Shown: positions 1 to 9,268, counted from the stretch's first letter. The stretch: DNA of 34,185 nucleotides from Bacteroidia bacterium (GCA_016787895.1 JAEUTN010000006.1:1-34185); one strand, 5' to 3'. Program-made: numbers and translations. The notes: generated by a model from the sequence alone, not told the origin.

Positions 1-3000
1 GGACCCTGCCAGTAATAATTGTCAGCGCCCGTAGCGCTCAGTTGCGCGGGTTGTCCGAAACACACTAAATCACCTGCGGCATTTACCACAGGGTTAGCAA
101 GAATGGTAACAGAAGTTGTATTAAAATTTTGGCAACTGTTGACGTCTGTTACCTGCACCGTGTATTCACCTGTTTGATTCAACTGAGCTGTGGCAAAACT
201 AATGTTCTGCTGATTGCTGTAATACCCGTTGGGTCCGGTCCAGGTATAGGTAATACCACTGCTGTTCACACCCAACTGAAACAATTTTCCCTCACAAACC
301 GGCGCCGTATTAAAAGCAACCGGTTGCGGCAAGGGATGTATGGTAGCAAATTGTGAAGCGCTCAGTACACAGGGGCCCGTTGTTAAAGTAAGGGTATAAT
401 TTCCTGAAGAAGGCACCGTAGCATTGGGAATGTTAGGACTCACCAAAGCAGAGGTAAAACTGTTCGGACCGCTCCAAAAATAATTCAAAGCCCCTGAACT
501 GCCAGAGGCATTAAAACTTAAGGTCTTGCCAAAACACTGAGGACTGTTGGAAGTAAAATTAAGCGTGGGTGAAGCGGTGATGGTGGCATGCGTTACGGCT
601 GTATTGGTACAACCCTGAGGACTTGTGGCTGTAACAGTATAGTAACCCGAAGCGTTCACAACGGGATTATTAATCACTGGGTTTTGAATTAGAGAAACAA
701 AATTGTTTGGTCCCTGCCATACAAAGTTCGATCCGGGGAAAGAACTTGAACTTAAATTAAGGGTTTGAGTAACACAAAGTGTGCCTCCTGTTGCCGATAC
801 CGTTGGAGTTGGGTTAATAATTACTGTTCCCTGGGTGGCCGCTGTACAAGCGTTCGCCGCAGTTACCGTTACCTGATAAACACCACTTTGTGTGGGATGG
901 GCCGCGCTAAGAACATTGCCTTGTGCCACTGAAACAAATCCATTTACCCCACTCCAAACAAATGAAACGCCTGTGGAAACGTTGAATAATAAATTACTGT
1001 TTTGACACACCGGGCTGTTACTTTGAAACAAAGGATTAGGAACAGGTTTTAAAATAATTGAGGCAGTGGCAGAGGATGTACAACTCAAAGCAGAACCAAG
1101 CACAGTGTATTCGGTATTTACCAAAGGATTATCGGTGTAGCTTGCACCGGTCAGACTGAACGGCGTCAAAGCCTGCCAGGTATAAGTACTGGCCCCGGCA
1201 ACATTGAGCGTGCCGGTTTCCAAAGGACAGATGGACACGTGTGAAACCGTGAGTGTAGGGTTTTGTATGTAGTCCACCATAATGGTTTGATTCACCACAC
1301 AATTGTTTCCATCGCTACTTTGTACTGAATAAATGTAAGAGCCCGCTATGACTTCACTTGCCGTAAACGTATCAGTTGGAGGACCATTCACCCAGGTAAA
1401 AGTATGCGTAGGACCTGGTCCCGGTGTACCCCCGGAATTGCTGGCGGTAAAAGAAATGGAAGTTCCTGCGCAGGTCGTTGGGCTCGAAGCTACAATCACC
1501 GGATTTTGAGCCGGTGGCTGGGTGATGATAAAGATGTCGTTGATAGTGCATCCCGTTAATGCATCTGTAACGGTTAAACTCCAAAAACCTGCACTTAAGT
1601 TGCTGGGCGTGGCGGCAGTAAGTGTATTGGCGCCACTTATCCACAAATAATTCTCAGAACCTGAGCCTCCTGCCAGATTAATCACAGCGCCTGTACCAGT
1701 TGCTGCTCCAAAACACGTTACACTGTTGCTGTGAAGAACGGTACCTGTAAGGGGTATCAGAGATGTAAAGATGGTTTGTGCTGTGTACGTGAAGTTGTTT
1801 CCAAAATCATATACTGTAATGGTGTAAGAACCCGGACTTAAACCCGTGGCTACTGAATTGGTTTGATTGCCCGGCATCCAGGTATATGAAAAAGGTCCTA
1901 CCCCATTTAAAGCTGTTACCGTTGCTGAACCCAGGTTGGCACAGGTGATGGAAGTACTGTTCACGGAAATGCAGGGCTGGTTAACGTTGATGGTTTGTTT
2001 TAGCGTGTCAGTTCCACCTCCGCAACTGTAATACAAAACAAGCATAGCGGTGTAGGTTCCAAGGGAGGTGTAAGCGTGTGCGGGGCTTGACACTGTGCTG
2101 GTGTTGTTTGCTCCGGAAGCAGGGTCACCAAAATTCCATTGAAAACCGGTTAAGGAAAAGCCATTGCCCGCGCAACCAATCAATGAAAAATTCTGCACTA
2201 TGGGTGGAGGTGTAAAAGAAACAGTTTGGCAACCAAACATGTTATTCACCGTATGGGTGAAAGGCGCCTGAGGAGGTGGTTGATTAAACAAACAGCCCGG
2301 AAAATTCGGTAAGCCGTAATATGCTGTTTTAGGAGAAATGCTTTGAGAAAGATCAACAAAGTTGCAGGCCAATCCCAAAGCATTTGGATTATGAATTACC
2401 CCCAATGCTGATTGGCCCCATCGCGAAATATAAATTTTTCCGTCCGGTGCTAATTGCATACTGGAAAACAAATTGGTATTCACAGTGGCTGTGGCAATTG
2501 CCGTTTGAGAAGCCACTATTGCAGTTGGTGAACCTGCACAAAGATCCCATTGAAAAATCCCTCCATAATTGTTATACACGCCACTCCATAATCTTGAACC
2601 ATAAAACTTAGTACCATCCGGAGAAAACTCACATCCGTAACCACCCCACCAATTATTCAAGGTAAAATTACTAACAGCCAGGCCCAAAGAGTTAGAAACA
2701 ACTCCGGTGGTATTGTCAAAATCATACAGTTCAAACCCGGCACCATTGAGGTTATTCCAATTCGCATTATACATAGCACAACCAAGCTTTTTTCCGTTAG
2801 GAGAGATTTTCATGCATCCGATATCGTAGTAATAAACATTGTTCACCGACCAGTTTGGTGCAGCTGACAATACCGGATTAACATTAACACCCATATTGGT
2901 CACTAAAAATGTCCTGAACATTGGAGAGATATTCACATAGTTTGCATCTCTAACAAGCACCCACCAATCCACGCCATTACAATGTTTGGTGGCCGTTAAT

Positions 3001-3482
3001 TTCTCTGATGTATATGCTGTTGATAAGGTGGCATTTTTTACGGTTACCGAACCCTGACCGGCAGCCAGACTCATATCCACTTCAGAATAATATGCACCTG
3101 TTGGAAAATTTACGTTGTTACCACCGGTTACTGTAAAAATGTAATAAACGCTCGGACTGCCCGGTTTTTTGAGGATAATGGCGGATTGCGAAGGGGTCCA
3201 TTGTCCATTCAGTCCGGTGCCGTTGGCCATGATGTTGTGGCTTTGGTTCCATACACTTATACCATCGGTGTAAAAAAGCAAGTTACCTGCTCCATCCGCA
3301 ATGGAAGCACAACCTTCAAACACTACCATAGATCCATTGGCAAGCGCTGTAGGAGGATTCGTAGAAAAATTTAACCCGGCACCGTTACCGAAATACCATT
3401 TTTTTGCTTCGTTTTGAGAATATAAAGTCAGGGTCAGAAACAGACCAAAAAAGACAAAAAGGTATCCCGGGAATTTTTTCAA
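1..3482 (-). CDS. Large secreted SprB/Ig-like repeat protein, T9SS cargo (3' end cut by window)
   Basis: The frame is open from 3482 to the left edge (about 1160 codons); I checked it by translating several stretches. There is no ATG, GTG or earlier good start near the signal peptide. The best start is TTG at 3480-3482, giving LKKFPGYLFVFFGLFLTL and then a cleavage-like YSQ. Residues about 24-400 contain KWYFGNGAGLNF and LAPDGKIYIS motifs, as in the propeller-like front domain of many Bacteroidota surface proteins. A PKD-like core (WNFGD) follows near residue 450, then two SprB-type repeats (about 510-650), then Ig-like repeats with alternating CxG and YTV motifs to the edge. The role is probably a surface adhesin or structural protein. 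The sorting domain lies outside the window, so the T9SS assignment is inferred from architecture. It follows uvrA on the same strand but has its own -7 box. Confidence 0.8.
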   Translation of the reverse strand, partial: MKKFPGYLFVFFGLFLTLTLYSQNEAKKWYFGNGAGLNFSTNPPTALANGSMVVFEGCASIADGAGNLLFYTDGISVWNQSHNIMANGTGLNGQWTPSQSAIILKKPGSPSVYYIFTVTGGNNVNFPTGAYYSEVDMSLAAGQGSVTVKNATLSTAYTSEKLTATKHCNGVDWWVLVRDANYVNISPMFRTFLVTNMGVNVNPVLSAAPNWSVNNVYYYDIGCMKISPNGKKLGCAMYNANWNNLNGAGFELYDFDNTTGVVSNSLGLAVSNFTLNNWWGGYGCEFSPDGTKFYGSRLWSGVYNNYGGIFQWDLCAGSPTAIVASQTAIATATVNTNLFSSMQLAPDGKIYISRWGQSALGVIHNPNALGLACNFVDLSQSISPKTAYYGLPNFPGCLFNQPPPQAPFTHTVNNMFGCQTVSFTPPPIVQNFSLIGCAGNGFSLTGFQWNFGDPASGANNTSTVSSPAHAYTSLGTYTAMLVLYYSCGGGTDTLKQTINVNQPCISVNSTSITCANLGSATVTALNGVGPFSYTWMPGNQTNSVATGLSPGSYTITVYDFGNNFTYTAQTIFTSLIPLTGTVLHSNSVTCFGAATGTGAVINLAGGSGSENYLWISGANTLTAATPSNLSAGFWSLTVTDALTGCTINDIFIITQPPAQNPVIVASSPTTCAGTSISFTASNSGGTPGPGPTHTFTWVNGPPTDTFTASEVIAGSYIYSVQSSDGNNCVVNQTIMVDYIQNPTLTVSHVSICPLETGTLNVAGASTYTWQALTPFSLTGASYTDNPLVNTEYTVLGSALSCTSSATASIILKPVPNPLFQSNSPVCQNSNLLFNVSTGVSFVWSGVNGFVSVAQGNVLSAAHPTQSGVYQVTVTAANACTAATQGTVIINPTPTVSATGGTLCVTQTLNLSSSSFPGSNFVWQGPNNFVSLIQNPVINNPVVNASGYYTVTATSPQGCTNTAVTHATITASPTLNFTSNSPQCFGKTLSFNASGSSGALNYFWSGPNSFTSALVSPNIPNATVPSSGNYTLTLTTGPCVLSASQFATIHPLPQPVAFNTAPVCEGKLFQLGVNSSGITYTWTGPNGYYSNQQNISFATAQLNQTGEYTVQVTDVNSCQNFNTTSVTILANPVVNAAGDLVCFGQPAQLSATGADNYYWQG

Positions 3483-3512
3483 TTCAATCAGTAACAAGGG
3501 AATAGACCCTAT

Positions 3513-3520
3513 CAAAGTTA
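3513..3520 (-). promoter_or_regulatory. -7 box TAACTTTG for the left-edge repeat protein
   Basis: This is a perfect match to the Bacteroidota -7 element TAnnTTTG, read on the minus strand and lying 30 bases upstream of the TTG start at 3482. I see no TTG -33 element at the usual 17-23 base spacing. It is the main support for placing the gene start near 3482 or at the in-frame TTG at 3497. Confidence 0.5.
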
Positions 3521-3529
3521 GGTGTTTTA

Positions 3530-3566
3530 CCTTCTTTGTCCCAGAATTTCACTCATTGAAAGAAGG
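3530..3566. repeat. Inverted repeat just after uvrA
   Basis: CCTTCTTT (3530-3537) and AAAGAAGG (3559-3566) form a perfect 8-bp stem with a 21-base loop, starting 3 bases past the uvrA stop. No T-run follows on the minus strand, so it is a poor intrinsic terminator. It could be a weak terminator, an mRNA 3' end stabiliser, or chance. Confidence 0.35.
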
Positions 3567-3569
3567 GAT

Positions 3570-6434
3570 TCACTCGTTCATCTCCTTTTTAAGAAAATAA
3601 GCGGTATGAGACTTTTTGTTCAGGACCAACTGTTCCGGTGTGCCGGCAAACAAGATTTCTCCTCCCTTTTTACCGCCTTCCAGCCCCAGATCAATAATGT
3701 GGTCGGCCACCTTGATAATGTCCATGTTATGTTCAATCACCAGAACCGTGTTTCCATGATCCACCAAACGGTTCAACACCTCCAGCAATACGCGAATGTC
3801 CTCGAAATGCAAACCGGTTGTAGGTTCATCCAAAATATAAAAGGTGTTTCCGGTATCACGTTTGCTTAATTCGGTGGCCAGTTTTACGCGCTGGGCCTCA
3901 CCCCCGCTCAGTGTAGTGGCTTGCTGACCAAGGGTAATGTATCCCAAACCCACATCAAACAAGGTTTTCATTTGACGGTAAATGCCGGGTACATTTTCAA
4001 AAAACTCACAAGCTTGCTCAATCGTCATGTTAAGCACATCGCTGATGCTTTTGCCTTTGTACCGAACTTCCAGGGTTTCGCGGTTGTAACGCTTGCCGTT
4101 ACAGGTGTCGCAGTTCACATACACATCCGGCAAAAAATTCATTTCAATGGTTTTCACCCCTGCTCCACCGCAGGTTTCACATCGTCCCCCTTTTACGTTA
4201 AAGGAAAAACGTCCGGGTTTGTAGCCTCTGATTTTAGCTTCCGGCAATTCAGCAAACAAATTACGAATATCGCTGAACACATTGGTGTAGGTAGCCGGAT
4301 TGCTTCTTGGGGTTCGGCCTATGGGCGATTGATTAATCTCAATCACTTTATCAATGTGTTCCAATCCTTTTATGTTTTTATGCGGCAAAGGTCTTTTCTC
4401 GGCCTTATAAAAATAACCGGCCATGATTGGATACAGCGTTTCGTTGATCAAACTGCTCTTCCCGCTGCCACTCACTCCGGTAACGCAGATGAATTTACCC
4501 AAAGGCAGTTCAAGTGTTACGTTTTTTAGGTTATGCCCGGTGGCCCCACTTAGTACAATGTTTTTTCCATTGCCTTTTCGGCGAATGCCCGGAGTTTCAA
4601 TTTTAAATTTTCCGGTAATGTATTTGGCCGTAACGGTATCAAAGCCCAGCATTTTATCCGGTGCCGCTGCAGCCACCACTCTTCCTCCATGCAATCCTGC
4701 ACCCGGACCAATGTCAATCACATAATCGCTTTCAAGCATGATGTCCTTATCGTGCTCCACCACCAACACACTGTTACCAACATCTCTCAGGTTTTTTAGT
4801 GCCTGAATTAAACGGTGGTTGTCGCGTTGATGCAAACCAATGCTGGGCTCATCCAGAATATACAACACACCCACCAGTTGGGAGCCAATTTGTGTGGCCA
4901 GGCGGATGCGCTGTGCTTCACCCCCACTCAGGGAACGAGAGGAACGGTTCAGCGTTACATAATCCAAACCCACATCCAGCAAAAAACCAATGCGGGAGCG
5001 GATTTCCTTTAAAATTTCGTGTGCAATCAGGTTTTGTTTTTTATCGAGACGTTTTTCCAGATCCTTAAAAAATTCCTGCAAAAAGGAAATATCAAGCTCA
5101 GAAAGTTCAGCAATGTTTTTTTGATCGATCTTAAAGTAGAGGGCTTCTTTTTTTAATCGGGTCCCTGAACAGGAAGGACAGGTTTTTTTGTTGGTGAAGC
5201 CCTGCACCCAACGCTGCATGGCCGCTCCATCGTCTTCCTCGGCTTGCCGGCTGATGAAAGTGGCAATGCCTTCAAAGGAGGTATTATAGGAGCCGGCCTC
5301 GGTGTTCACTTTAATTAGTTCTTCGCTGCCATATAAAATCACATTCACAGCCTCTTCACTCAGATCCTCAAACGGCGTTTCCAAAGTAAATCCAAACACA
5401 GTGCCAAGAGCTTCTATTTGATTAAAAATCCATCCACCCTGCCCCTTCATCACACCAATGGCGGCTATGGCTCCTTTGGCGATGGACAGTTTGGGATTTG
5501 CCACAATTTTATCAATGCTCACTTCGGAAATTTCTCCTAATCCATTGCATTGTGGACAAGCACCGTATGGAGAATTGAAAGAAAATAAATTCGGAGCCGG
5601 TTCATCATAACTAATGCCGGTGCTCGGACACATAAGGGAACGGCTGTAAAAACGAACGGCGCTAGTTTGTTTTTTTGGTTTTTTACTTTTTGTATCCACC
5701 GGAACACTTTCACCCACCATCATGCTGCCTTTTCCGTGTTTCATGGCCAGATCGAGGGATTGCGCCAGACGCTTTTTTACATCGGGGTTAATCTCCAGCC
5801 GGTCGATTACCAATTCGATATCATGAATTTTGTATCGATCCACCTGCATTTTGGCCACCAGGTCTTTAATTTCCCCATCCACTCTTACCTTGTTAAATCC
5901 CTTTTTGCGCAGCTCTTCAAACAATTCACGGTAATGCCCTTTACGCCCCTTTACCACAGGTGCCAGCAATTCAATGGCTTTGTTGTTAAATTCTTTCAGA
6001 ATTAATTCAATGATTTGTTCGTCGGTGTAACGCACCATTTTTTCACCGGTGTTATACGAGAAGGCTTCTCCGGCCCTGGCAAACAACAAACGCATAAAGT
6101 CGTAAATCTCCGTAATGGTGCCAACTGTAGAGCGGGGGTTTTTATTTACCGTTTTTTGTTCGATTGAAATTACTGGACTTAATCCTGAAATCTTGTCCAC
6201 ATCAGGACGCTCGAGGTTACCAAGGAATTGGCGGGCGTAGGATGAAAAACTTTCAATATAACGACGTTGCCCTTCGGCATAAATGGTATCAAAAGCCAGA
6301 GAAGATTTCCCACTGCCACTAAGGCCTGTAATTACCACCAGTTTGTTGCGGGGAATTTGAACGTTTATGTTTTTAAGATTGTGTGAGCGGGCACCCATCA
6401 CCTCAATCATTTCATCCTCATCAATTAAAATCAT
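3570..6434 (-). CDS. uvrA: UvrABC excinuclease subunit A
   Basis: UvrA is the damage-sensing ATPase of nucleotide excision repair; it works as a dimer in the cytoplasm and loads UvrB on DNA lesions. From the ATG at 6434 the protein has 954 residues, normal for the family. Both ABC modules are intact: Walker A GLSGSGKSS (37-45) and GVSGSGKSS (653-661), and LSGGEAQR signatures near 502 and 843 followed by LDEPSIGLH and LDEPTTGLH. The C-terminal zinc module is complete (C752, C755, C775, C778). The first zinc module reads CPSTG...CPQC, so its second cysteine is threonine (T272); I recall this as normal in Bacteroidota UvrA. An in-frame TTG at 6443 lies inside the -7 promoter box, so I prefer the ATG. 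Divergent from the thioesterase gene. Confidence 0.97.
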   Translation of the reverse strand: MILIDEDEMIEVMGARSHNLKNINVQIPRNKLVVITGLSGSGKSSLAFDTIYAEGQRRYIESFSSYARQFLGNLERPDVDKISGLSPVISIEQKTVNKNPRSTVGTITEIYDFMRLLFARAGEAFSYNTGEKMVRYTDEQIIELILKEFNNKAIELLAPVVKGRKGHYRELFEELRKKGFNKVRVDGEIKDLVAKMQVDRYKIHDIELVIDRLEINPDVKKRLAQSLDLAMKHGKGSMMVGESVPVDTKSKKPKKQTSAVRFYSRSLMCPSTGISYDEPAPNLFSFNSPYGACPQCNGLGEISEVSIDKIVANPKLSIAKGAIAAIGVMKGQGGWIFNQIEALGTVFGFTLETPFEDLSEEAVNVILYGSEELIKVNTEAGSYNTSFEGIATFISRQAEEDDGAAMQRWVQGFTNKKTCPSCSGTRLKKEALYFKIDQKNIAELSELDISFLQEFFKDLEKRLDKKQNLIAHEILKEIRSRIGFLLDVGLDYVTLNRSSRSLSGGEAQRIRLATQIGSQLVGVLYILDEPSIGLHQRDNHRLIQALKNLRDVGNSVLVVEHDKDIMLESDYVIDIGPGAGLHGGRVVAAAAPDKMLGFDTVTAKYITGKFKIETPGIRRKGNGKNIVLSGATGHNLKNVTLELPLGKFICVTGVSGSGKSSLINETLYPIMAGYFYKAEKRPLPHKNIKGLEHIDKVIEINQSPIGRTPRSNPATYTNVFSDIRNLFAELPEAKIRGYKPGRFSFNVKGGRCETCGGAGVKTIEMNFLPDVYVNCDTCNGKRYNRETLEVRYKGKSISDVLNMTIEQACEFFENVPGIYRQMKTLFDVGLGYITLGQQATTLSGGEAQRVKLATELSKRDTGNTFYILDEPTTGLHFEDIRVLLEVLNRLVDHGNTVLVIEHNMDIIKVADHIIDLGLEGGKKGGEILFAGTPEQLVLNKKSHTAYFLKKEMNE

Positions 6435-6440
6435 AGAATT

Positions 6441-6471
6441 CAAAGTTAAGAGAGTATTTTCGGGAGTACAA
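6441..6471 (-). promoter_or_regulatory. uvrA promoter (TTG-N20-TAACTTTG)
   Basis: On the minus strand a TTG (6469-6471) is followed after 20 bases by TAACTTTG (6441-6448), a perfect -7 box. Only six bases (AATTCT) separate the box from the uvrA ATG, so the transcript should start at or next to the start codon. Confidence 0.6.
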
Positions 6472-6547
6472 TGCGGAATTTCATTTGCCTTGAGATTGTT
6501 TACATTTTTTCGAACAATTCCTTCAATTAAAAGTTTTAAGCGGTGTT

Positions 6548-6575
6548 TTGTAAAAGGTAATTTTTATTAGACTTG
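6548..6575 (+). promoter_or_regulatory. Promoter of the thioesterase gene (TTG-N17-TAGACTTG)
   Basis: A TTTTG ending at 6550 is followed after 17 bases by TAGACTTG (6568-6575), a 7/8 match to TAnnTTTG. The ATG lies 9 bases further on at 6585. The box contains an in-frame TTG (6573) that could be mistaken for the start. Confidence 0.5.
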
Positions 6576-6584
6576 TCATACCAT

Positions 6585-7019
6585 ATGTCAACCTCTCAAC
6601 AACTCATTGAAAAGTACAGGCTGAACAACCGTTTTGGTGAATTTCTCGGTATGGACTTCAGCCTCCTGAAACCCGGAAAAATTGAATGCCGACTGAAGAT
6701 TCAGGAGTTTCATCTGGCCACACCCCGCTCGGCTCACGGTGGGGTGATTGCGGCGCTGATTGACGGGGCTTTGGGTGTTGCGGCTTTGTCAGCTGTTGCA
6801 CACGACAACAAAGTGGTGAGTACGGTTGAATACAAACTGAATTTTTTAGCCCCGGTTTTACATGAGGATGTACTTTGCGCCACAGCCGAAGTAGTTCAAC
6901 AGGGTAAACGTTTGTTGGTGGTGAATTGTGACGTAGTTTGCGAGAACCGCAACAAGGTGTGCCTTGCCAAGGCCATGGGTACTTTTAATGCCTATCCGGC
7001 TGAGAAGGCAGGTTATTAA
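6585..7019 (+). CDS. PaaI-type hotdog-fold thioesterase
   Basis: The 144-residue protein has the single hotdog-fold layout of PaaI/4HBT-family acyl-CoA thioesterases. HGGVIAALIDGALGVAA (about 53-69) is the central helix with the family HGG motif, and STVEYKLNFLAPV forms the following strand. It probably hydrolyses a CoA thioester in the cytoplasm; the substrate cannot be told from sequence. ATG at 6585 is preferred over TTG at 6573, which falls in the promoter. It stands alone, divergent from uvrA, and is only distantly similar to the second hotdog protein at 23590-24027. Confidence 0.85.
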   Translation: MSTSQQLIEKYRLNNRFGEFLGMDFSLLKPGKIECRLKIQEFHLATPRSAHGGVIAALIDGALGVAALSAVAHDNKVVSTVEYKLNFLAPVLHEDVLCATAEVVQQGKRLLVVNCDVVCENRNKVCLAKAMGTFNAYPAEKAGY

Positions 7020-7040
7020 GTTCAGAGGAATGAGTTTTTA

Positions 7041-7068
7041 GGTGCACTTTAGTTTATGTTTCTGCACC
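7041..7068. terminator. Weak hairpin after the thioesterase gene
   Basis: GGTGCA (7041-7046) pairs with TGCACC (7063-7068) across a 16-base loop, 21 bases past the stop codon. The nearest T-run starts more than ten bases downstream, so this is a poor terminator and may be chance. Confidence 0.25.
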
Positions 7069-7096
7069 ATTCACATTACTTTTTTCCGCCTGGCTT

Positions 7097-7126
7097 TTGT
7101 CGTTTACTTTTTTTTTTGTAAATTTA
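7097..7126 (+). promoter_or_regulatory. Candidate promoter (TTG-N19-TAAATTTA)
   Basis: TTTTG ending at 7099 is followed after 19 bases by TAAATTTA (7119-7126), a 7/8 match to the -7 box. If real, transcription starts inside or just after the ATG at 7127, which favours the next in-frame ATG at 7142 as the true start. Confidence 0.4.
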
Positions 7127-7141
7127 ATGAAACAATTGCTC

Positions 7142-7831
7142 ATGAAAACAAGCTTCACACTTCTTTTTATACTTGTGTTTGCCCTCCCGCAAAGCATTAA
7201 GTCTCAAAATTACCCCTCCATTGGGGCCTATACAGTGATGCCGGCGTTTTATGGGCCTGTTATAGTTCCTACAAAGTTCGTGACGGCAACCACCATTTTA
7301 AATCAGGGGCAGCATTTGGGAACCTCTTTCACCATAACTCCTCCTGGACCAGGCGGTTTGGGAAAAATTGAATTAAGAGGTTGTTATTATGATGGTCAAC
7401 TTTTACCGGCCACTCAAACATTTATTGATACCTTTTATGTTGGCATGTTGCAAGGTGGAGATTCGTATACAGTAACTTTCAGAGCTTATCTCAGCTCTTC
7501 CTCTGCTTCCTGTGTTCCGGTCGACAGCAACCAGATTTCCTTTTTTCATACGATTCCTATTGTTGAATCTCTTCAGGAATGGAGTGAGAATGAAAAGCTG
7601 CTAACCTACCCAAATCCTGCTAAAAATGAATTTATACTTGAAACCAGCGGGCAAATTGGTCAAGTTCTTCAAATCAGGGATGTGGAAGGAAGATTACAAA
7701 AAGAGATGGTAATAGAGGAAACGCAAACACGGCTTCAACTCAACACCCTTAAAGCGGGAGTGTATTTTTACAGTATACTCAAAGGGCAAAACAGTATTGT
7801 TTATTCCGGTAAAATTTTGCTCAGTCCATAA
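7142..7831 (+). CDS. Small secreted protein with T9SS type A sorting domain
   Basis: The 229-residue protein begins with a clear Sec signal peptide (MKTSFTLLFILVFALPQS, cleavage near KSQ). Residues about 20-145 form a beta-rich domain I do not recognise; it ends at a linker (SLQEWSENEKL). The last 75 residues have the type A C-terminal sorting pattern: LLTYPNPAKNEF, a central VEGRL, LKAGVYFYSI and a final KILL. Such domains are recognised by the T9SS, usually cleaved, and the protein is anchored on the cell surface or released. ATG at 7127 (MKQLLMKTS) is an alternative start, but a possible -7 box abuts it. The next gene downstream is another T9SS cargo. Confidence 0.85.
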   Translation: MKTSFTLLFILVFALPQSIKSQNYPSIGAYTVMPAFYGPVIVPTKFVTATTILNQGQHLGTSFTITPPGPGGLGKIELRGCYYDGQLLPATQTFIDTFYVGMLQGGDSYTVTFRAYLSSSSASCVPVDSNQISFFHTIPIVESLQEWSENEKLLTYPNPAKNEFILETSGQIGQVLQIRDVEGRLQKEMVIEETQTRLQLNTLKAGVYFYSILKGQNSIVYSGKILLSP

Positions 7832-8038
7832 CCTTTTCAATCAGAATGAAAATACAATCCCTGACGTTTTTCCTGCTTCATTCAGAATTTATTACATTTA
7901 CTGTAACAAACCGTTAAGAATTTTTCCTGTTTCCTCCGGTTTTGTTTTCATGCTCTCCTTTTTAAGATGAATGCTTATCCTCACCCGGTTAAGTGTGATC
8001 TGAACTAAAAAAATTGTTCAACCTAAAAAAACAAAATC

Positions 8039-8887
8039 ATGAAACAGGTCATTGTTATTTTATGTTTGCTATTCCTGGGCCCTACATTACGCTCTCAAAG
8101 CGGCATCAGCAACCTCAGTTTTGAGAATTGGTCGAACACCATTCTGGGTCAGGCTCCAACGGGATGGTTTGGCACGAGTTTGAGTCAGCAAAACAGCGGG
8201 GCTCAGCACGGCAACAAATATGTTAGAGTGAGCGGTACTTCACCGAGTCCCAACTTAAGTGGCTTTTTATCCCTCGGCGGATTTATCGGCAACTCCGCCA
8301 ATTCCTTCGTGCCTTACACACAACGGCCGCTTTCTTTGAATGGTTTTTACCGTTGCGGAGGTATGACTAACGACGATTCAGTGGGTTTAATAAGTTATTT
8401 AAAAAAATCGGGAAACCTTTTGAATTACGATTACCTCTTTTTTAAAACCAACACCTCTGATTGGACCTCCTTTTCATTGGTTTACACGTATTTTGATAGT
8501 CAATTTCCTGATAGCATAAGCATTTGGGCCATGTCGAACCCACAAATGATGGGCGGAGGCCAAAACACAGCGGGGACCTACCTTGAACTCGACAATCTGT
8601 CGTTCAGCTTGGGTACTTCGCTTGATGAACGCTCTATTGGCAGCGGTTTTTTGATTTACCCTAATCCGACCAACTCAAACCTATTTATTGTTTCAAAACA
8701 ACCTGAAGCGGAGAAGATCATGATAACAGATATGGAAGGCCGATTGATTGAGCAACAGAACATAACCGATGAACTTACACTAATTCAACTGGTAAATTAC
8801 AACAATGGTTTTTACCTTTATACTATTAACGATGCCACGGGAAGAAGGCTCTTTAGTGGTAAATTCCTGGTCATCGATTTAAATTAA
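8039..8887 (+). CDS. Secreted jelly-roll-like protein with T9SS type A sorting domain
   Basis: The 282-residue protein has a signal peptide (MKQVIVILCLLFLGPTLRSQ). Residues about 21-190 begin with SNLSFENWSN and APTGWFG and end with TYLELDNLSFS. That is the layout of Bacteroidota carbohydrate-binding-like jelly-roll domains (PCMD/galactose-binding type), but I cannot assign the family firmly. The C-terminal 75 residues are a type A sorting domain: FLIYPNPTNSNL, MEGRLIEQQ, NNGFYLYTI and GKFLV. Probably surface-attached or released through the T9SS. The 206 bases before it show no convincing promoter or gene. Confidence 0.82.
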   Translation: MKQVIVILCLLFLGPTLRSQSGISNLSFENWSNTILGQAPTGWFGTSLSQQNSGAQHGNKYVRVSGTSPSPNLSGFLSLGGFIGNSANSFVPYTQRPLSLNGFYRCGGMTNDDSVGLISYLKKSGNLLNYDYLFFKTNTSDWTSFSLVYTYFDSQFPDSISIWAMSNPQMMGGGQNTAGTYLELDNLSFSLGTSLDERSIGSGFLIYPNPTNSNLFIVSKQPEAEKIMITDMEGRLIEQQNITDELTLIQLVNYNNGFYLYTINDATGRRLFSGKFLVIDLN

Positions 8888-8898
8888 AAATCCACACT

Positions 8899-9264
8899 AT
8901 GCCTGCAGAAAAAAGATACAAAAGTTTTTGGGAGTTTTATCCTTATTACCTCACTGAGCATTCCGATATCAAAAACCGAACATTACATTTCATAGGAACA
9001 GCACTGGTGATTGTTTTGTTTTTCCGGTTTATCGTTACGTTTAATTGGACCTATTTTGTTTTAATTCCTGTTGCAGGATATGGTTTCGCCTGGTTCGGGC
9101 ACCTGATTTTTGAAAAGAACAAACCGGCTACCTTTGAGTATCCTCTGTGGAGTTTAGGCTCCGATTTTGTTATGTTTTTTCACATCCTTACAGGGCAGGT
9201 CAAACGCCAAATTCAATTGGCTAAAGAACAGCTCGAACGGGATGCAAATCAAAAACCGGAATAA
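8899..9264 (+). CDS. Mpo1-like / DUF962 membrane protein
   Basis: The 121-residue protein matches the Mpo1/DUF962 (YGL010w-like) family. Visible motifs are YYLTEHSDIKNRTLHFIGTA (about 16-35), a hydrophobic stretch, GYGFAWFGHLIFEKNKPA and YPLWSLGSDFVMF. Yeast Mpo1 is an iron-dependent dioxygenase in 2-hydroxy fatty acid alpha-oxidation. The His-containing motifs are conserved here, but bacterial function is not established. There are two to three membrane segments. It starts 11 bases after the preceding cargo gene and may be co-transcribed with it. Its stop is only 4 bases from the stop of the convergent gene. Confidence 0.85.
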   Translation: MPAEKRYKSFWEFYPYYLTEHSDIKNRTLHFIGTALVIVLFFRFIVTFNWTYFVLIPVAGYGFAWFGHLIFEKNKPATFEYPLWSLGSDFVMFFHILTGQVKRQIQLAKEQLERDANQKPE

Positions 9265-9268
9265 ACTT

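Noticed and set aside
3921..4529. 202-codon plus-strand ORF inside uvrA
   Set aside because: It is antisense to a highly conserved part of UvrA, with no recognisable domain or start signal; a shadow ORF.
7843..7885. Imperfect inverted repeat GAATGAA...TTCATTC after the first T9SS cargo gene
   Set aside because: The loop is about 28 bases and no T-run follows; too weak to call a terminator.
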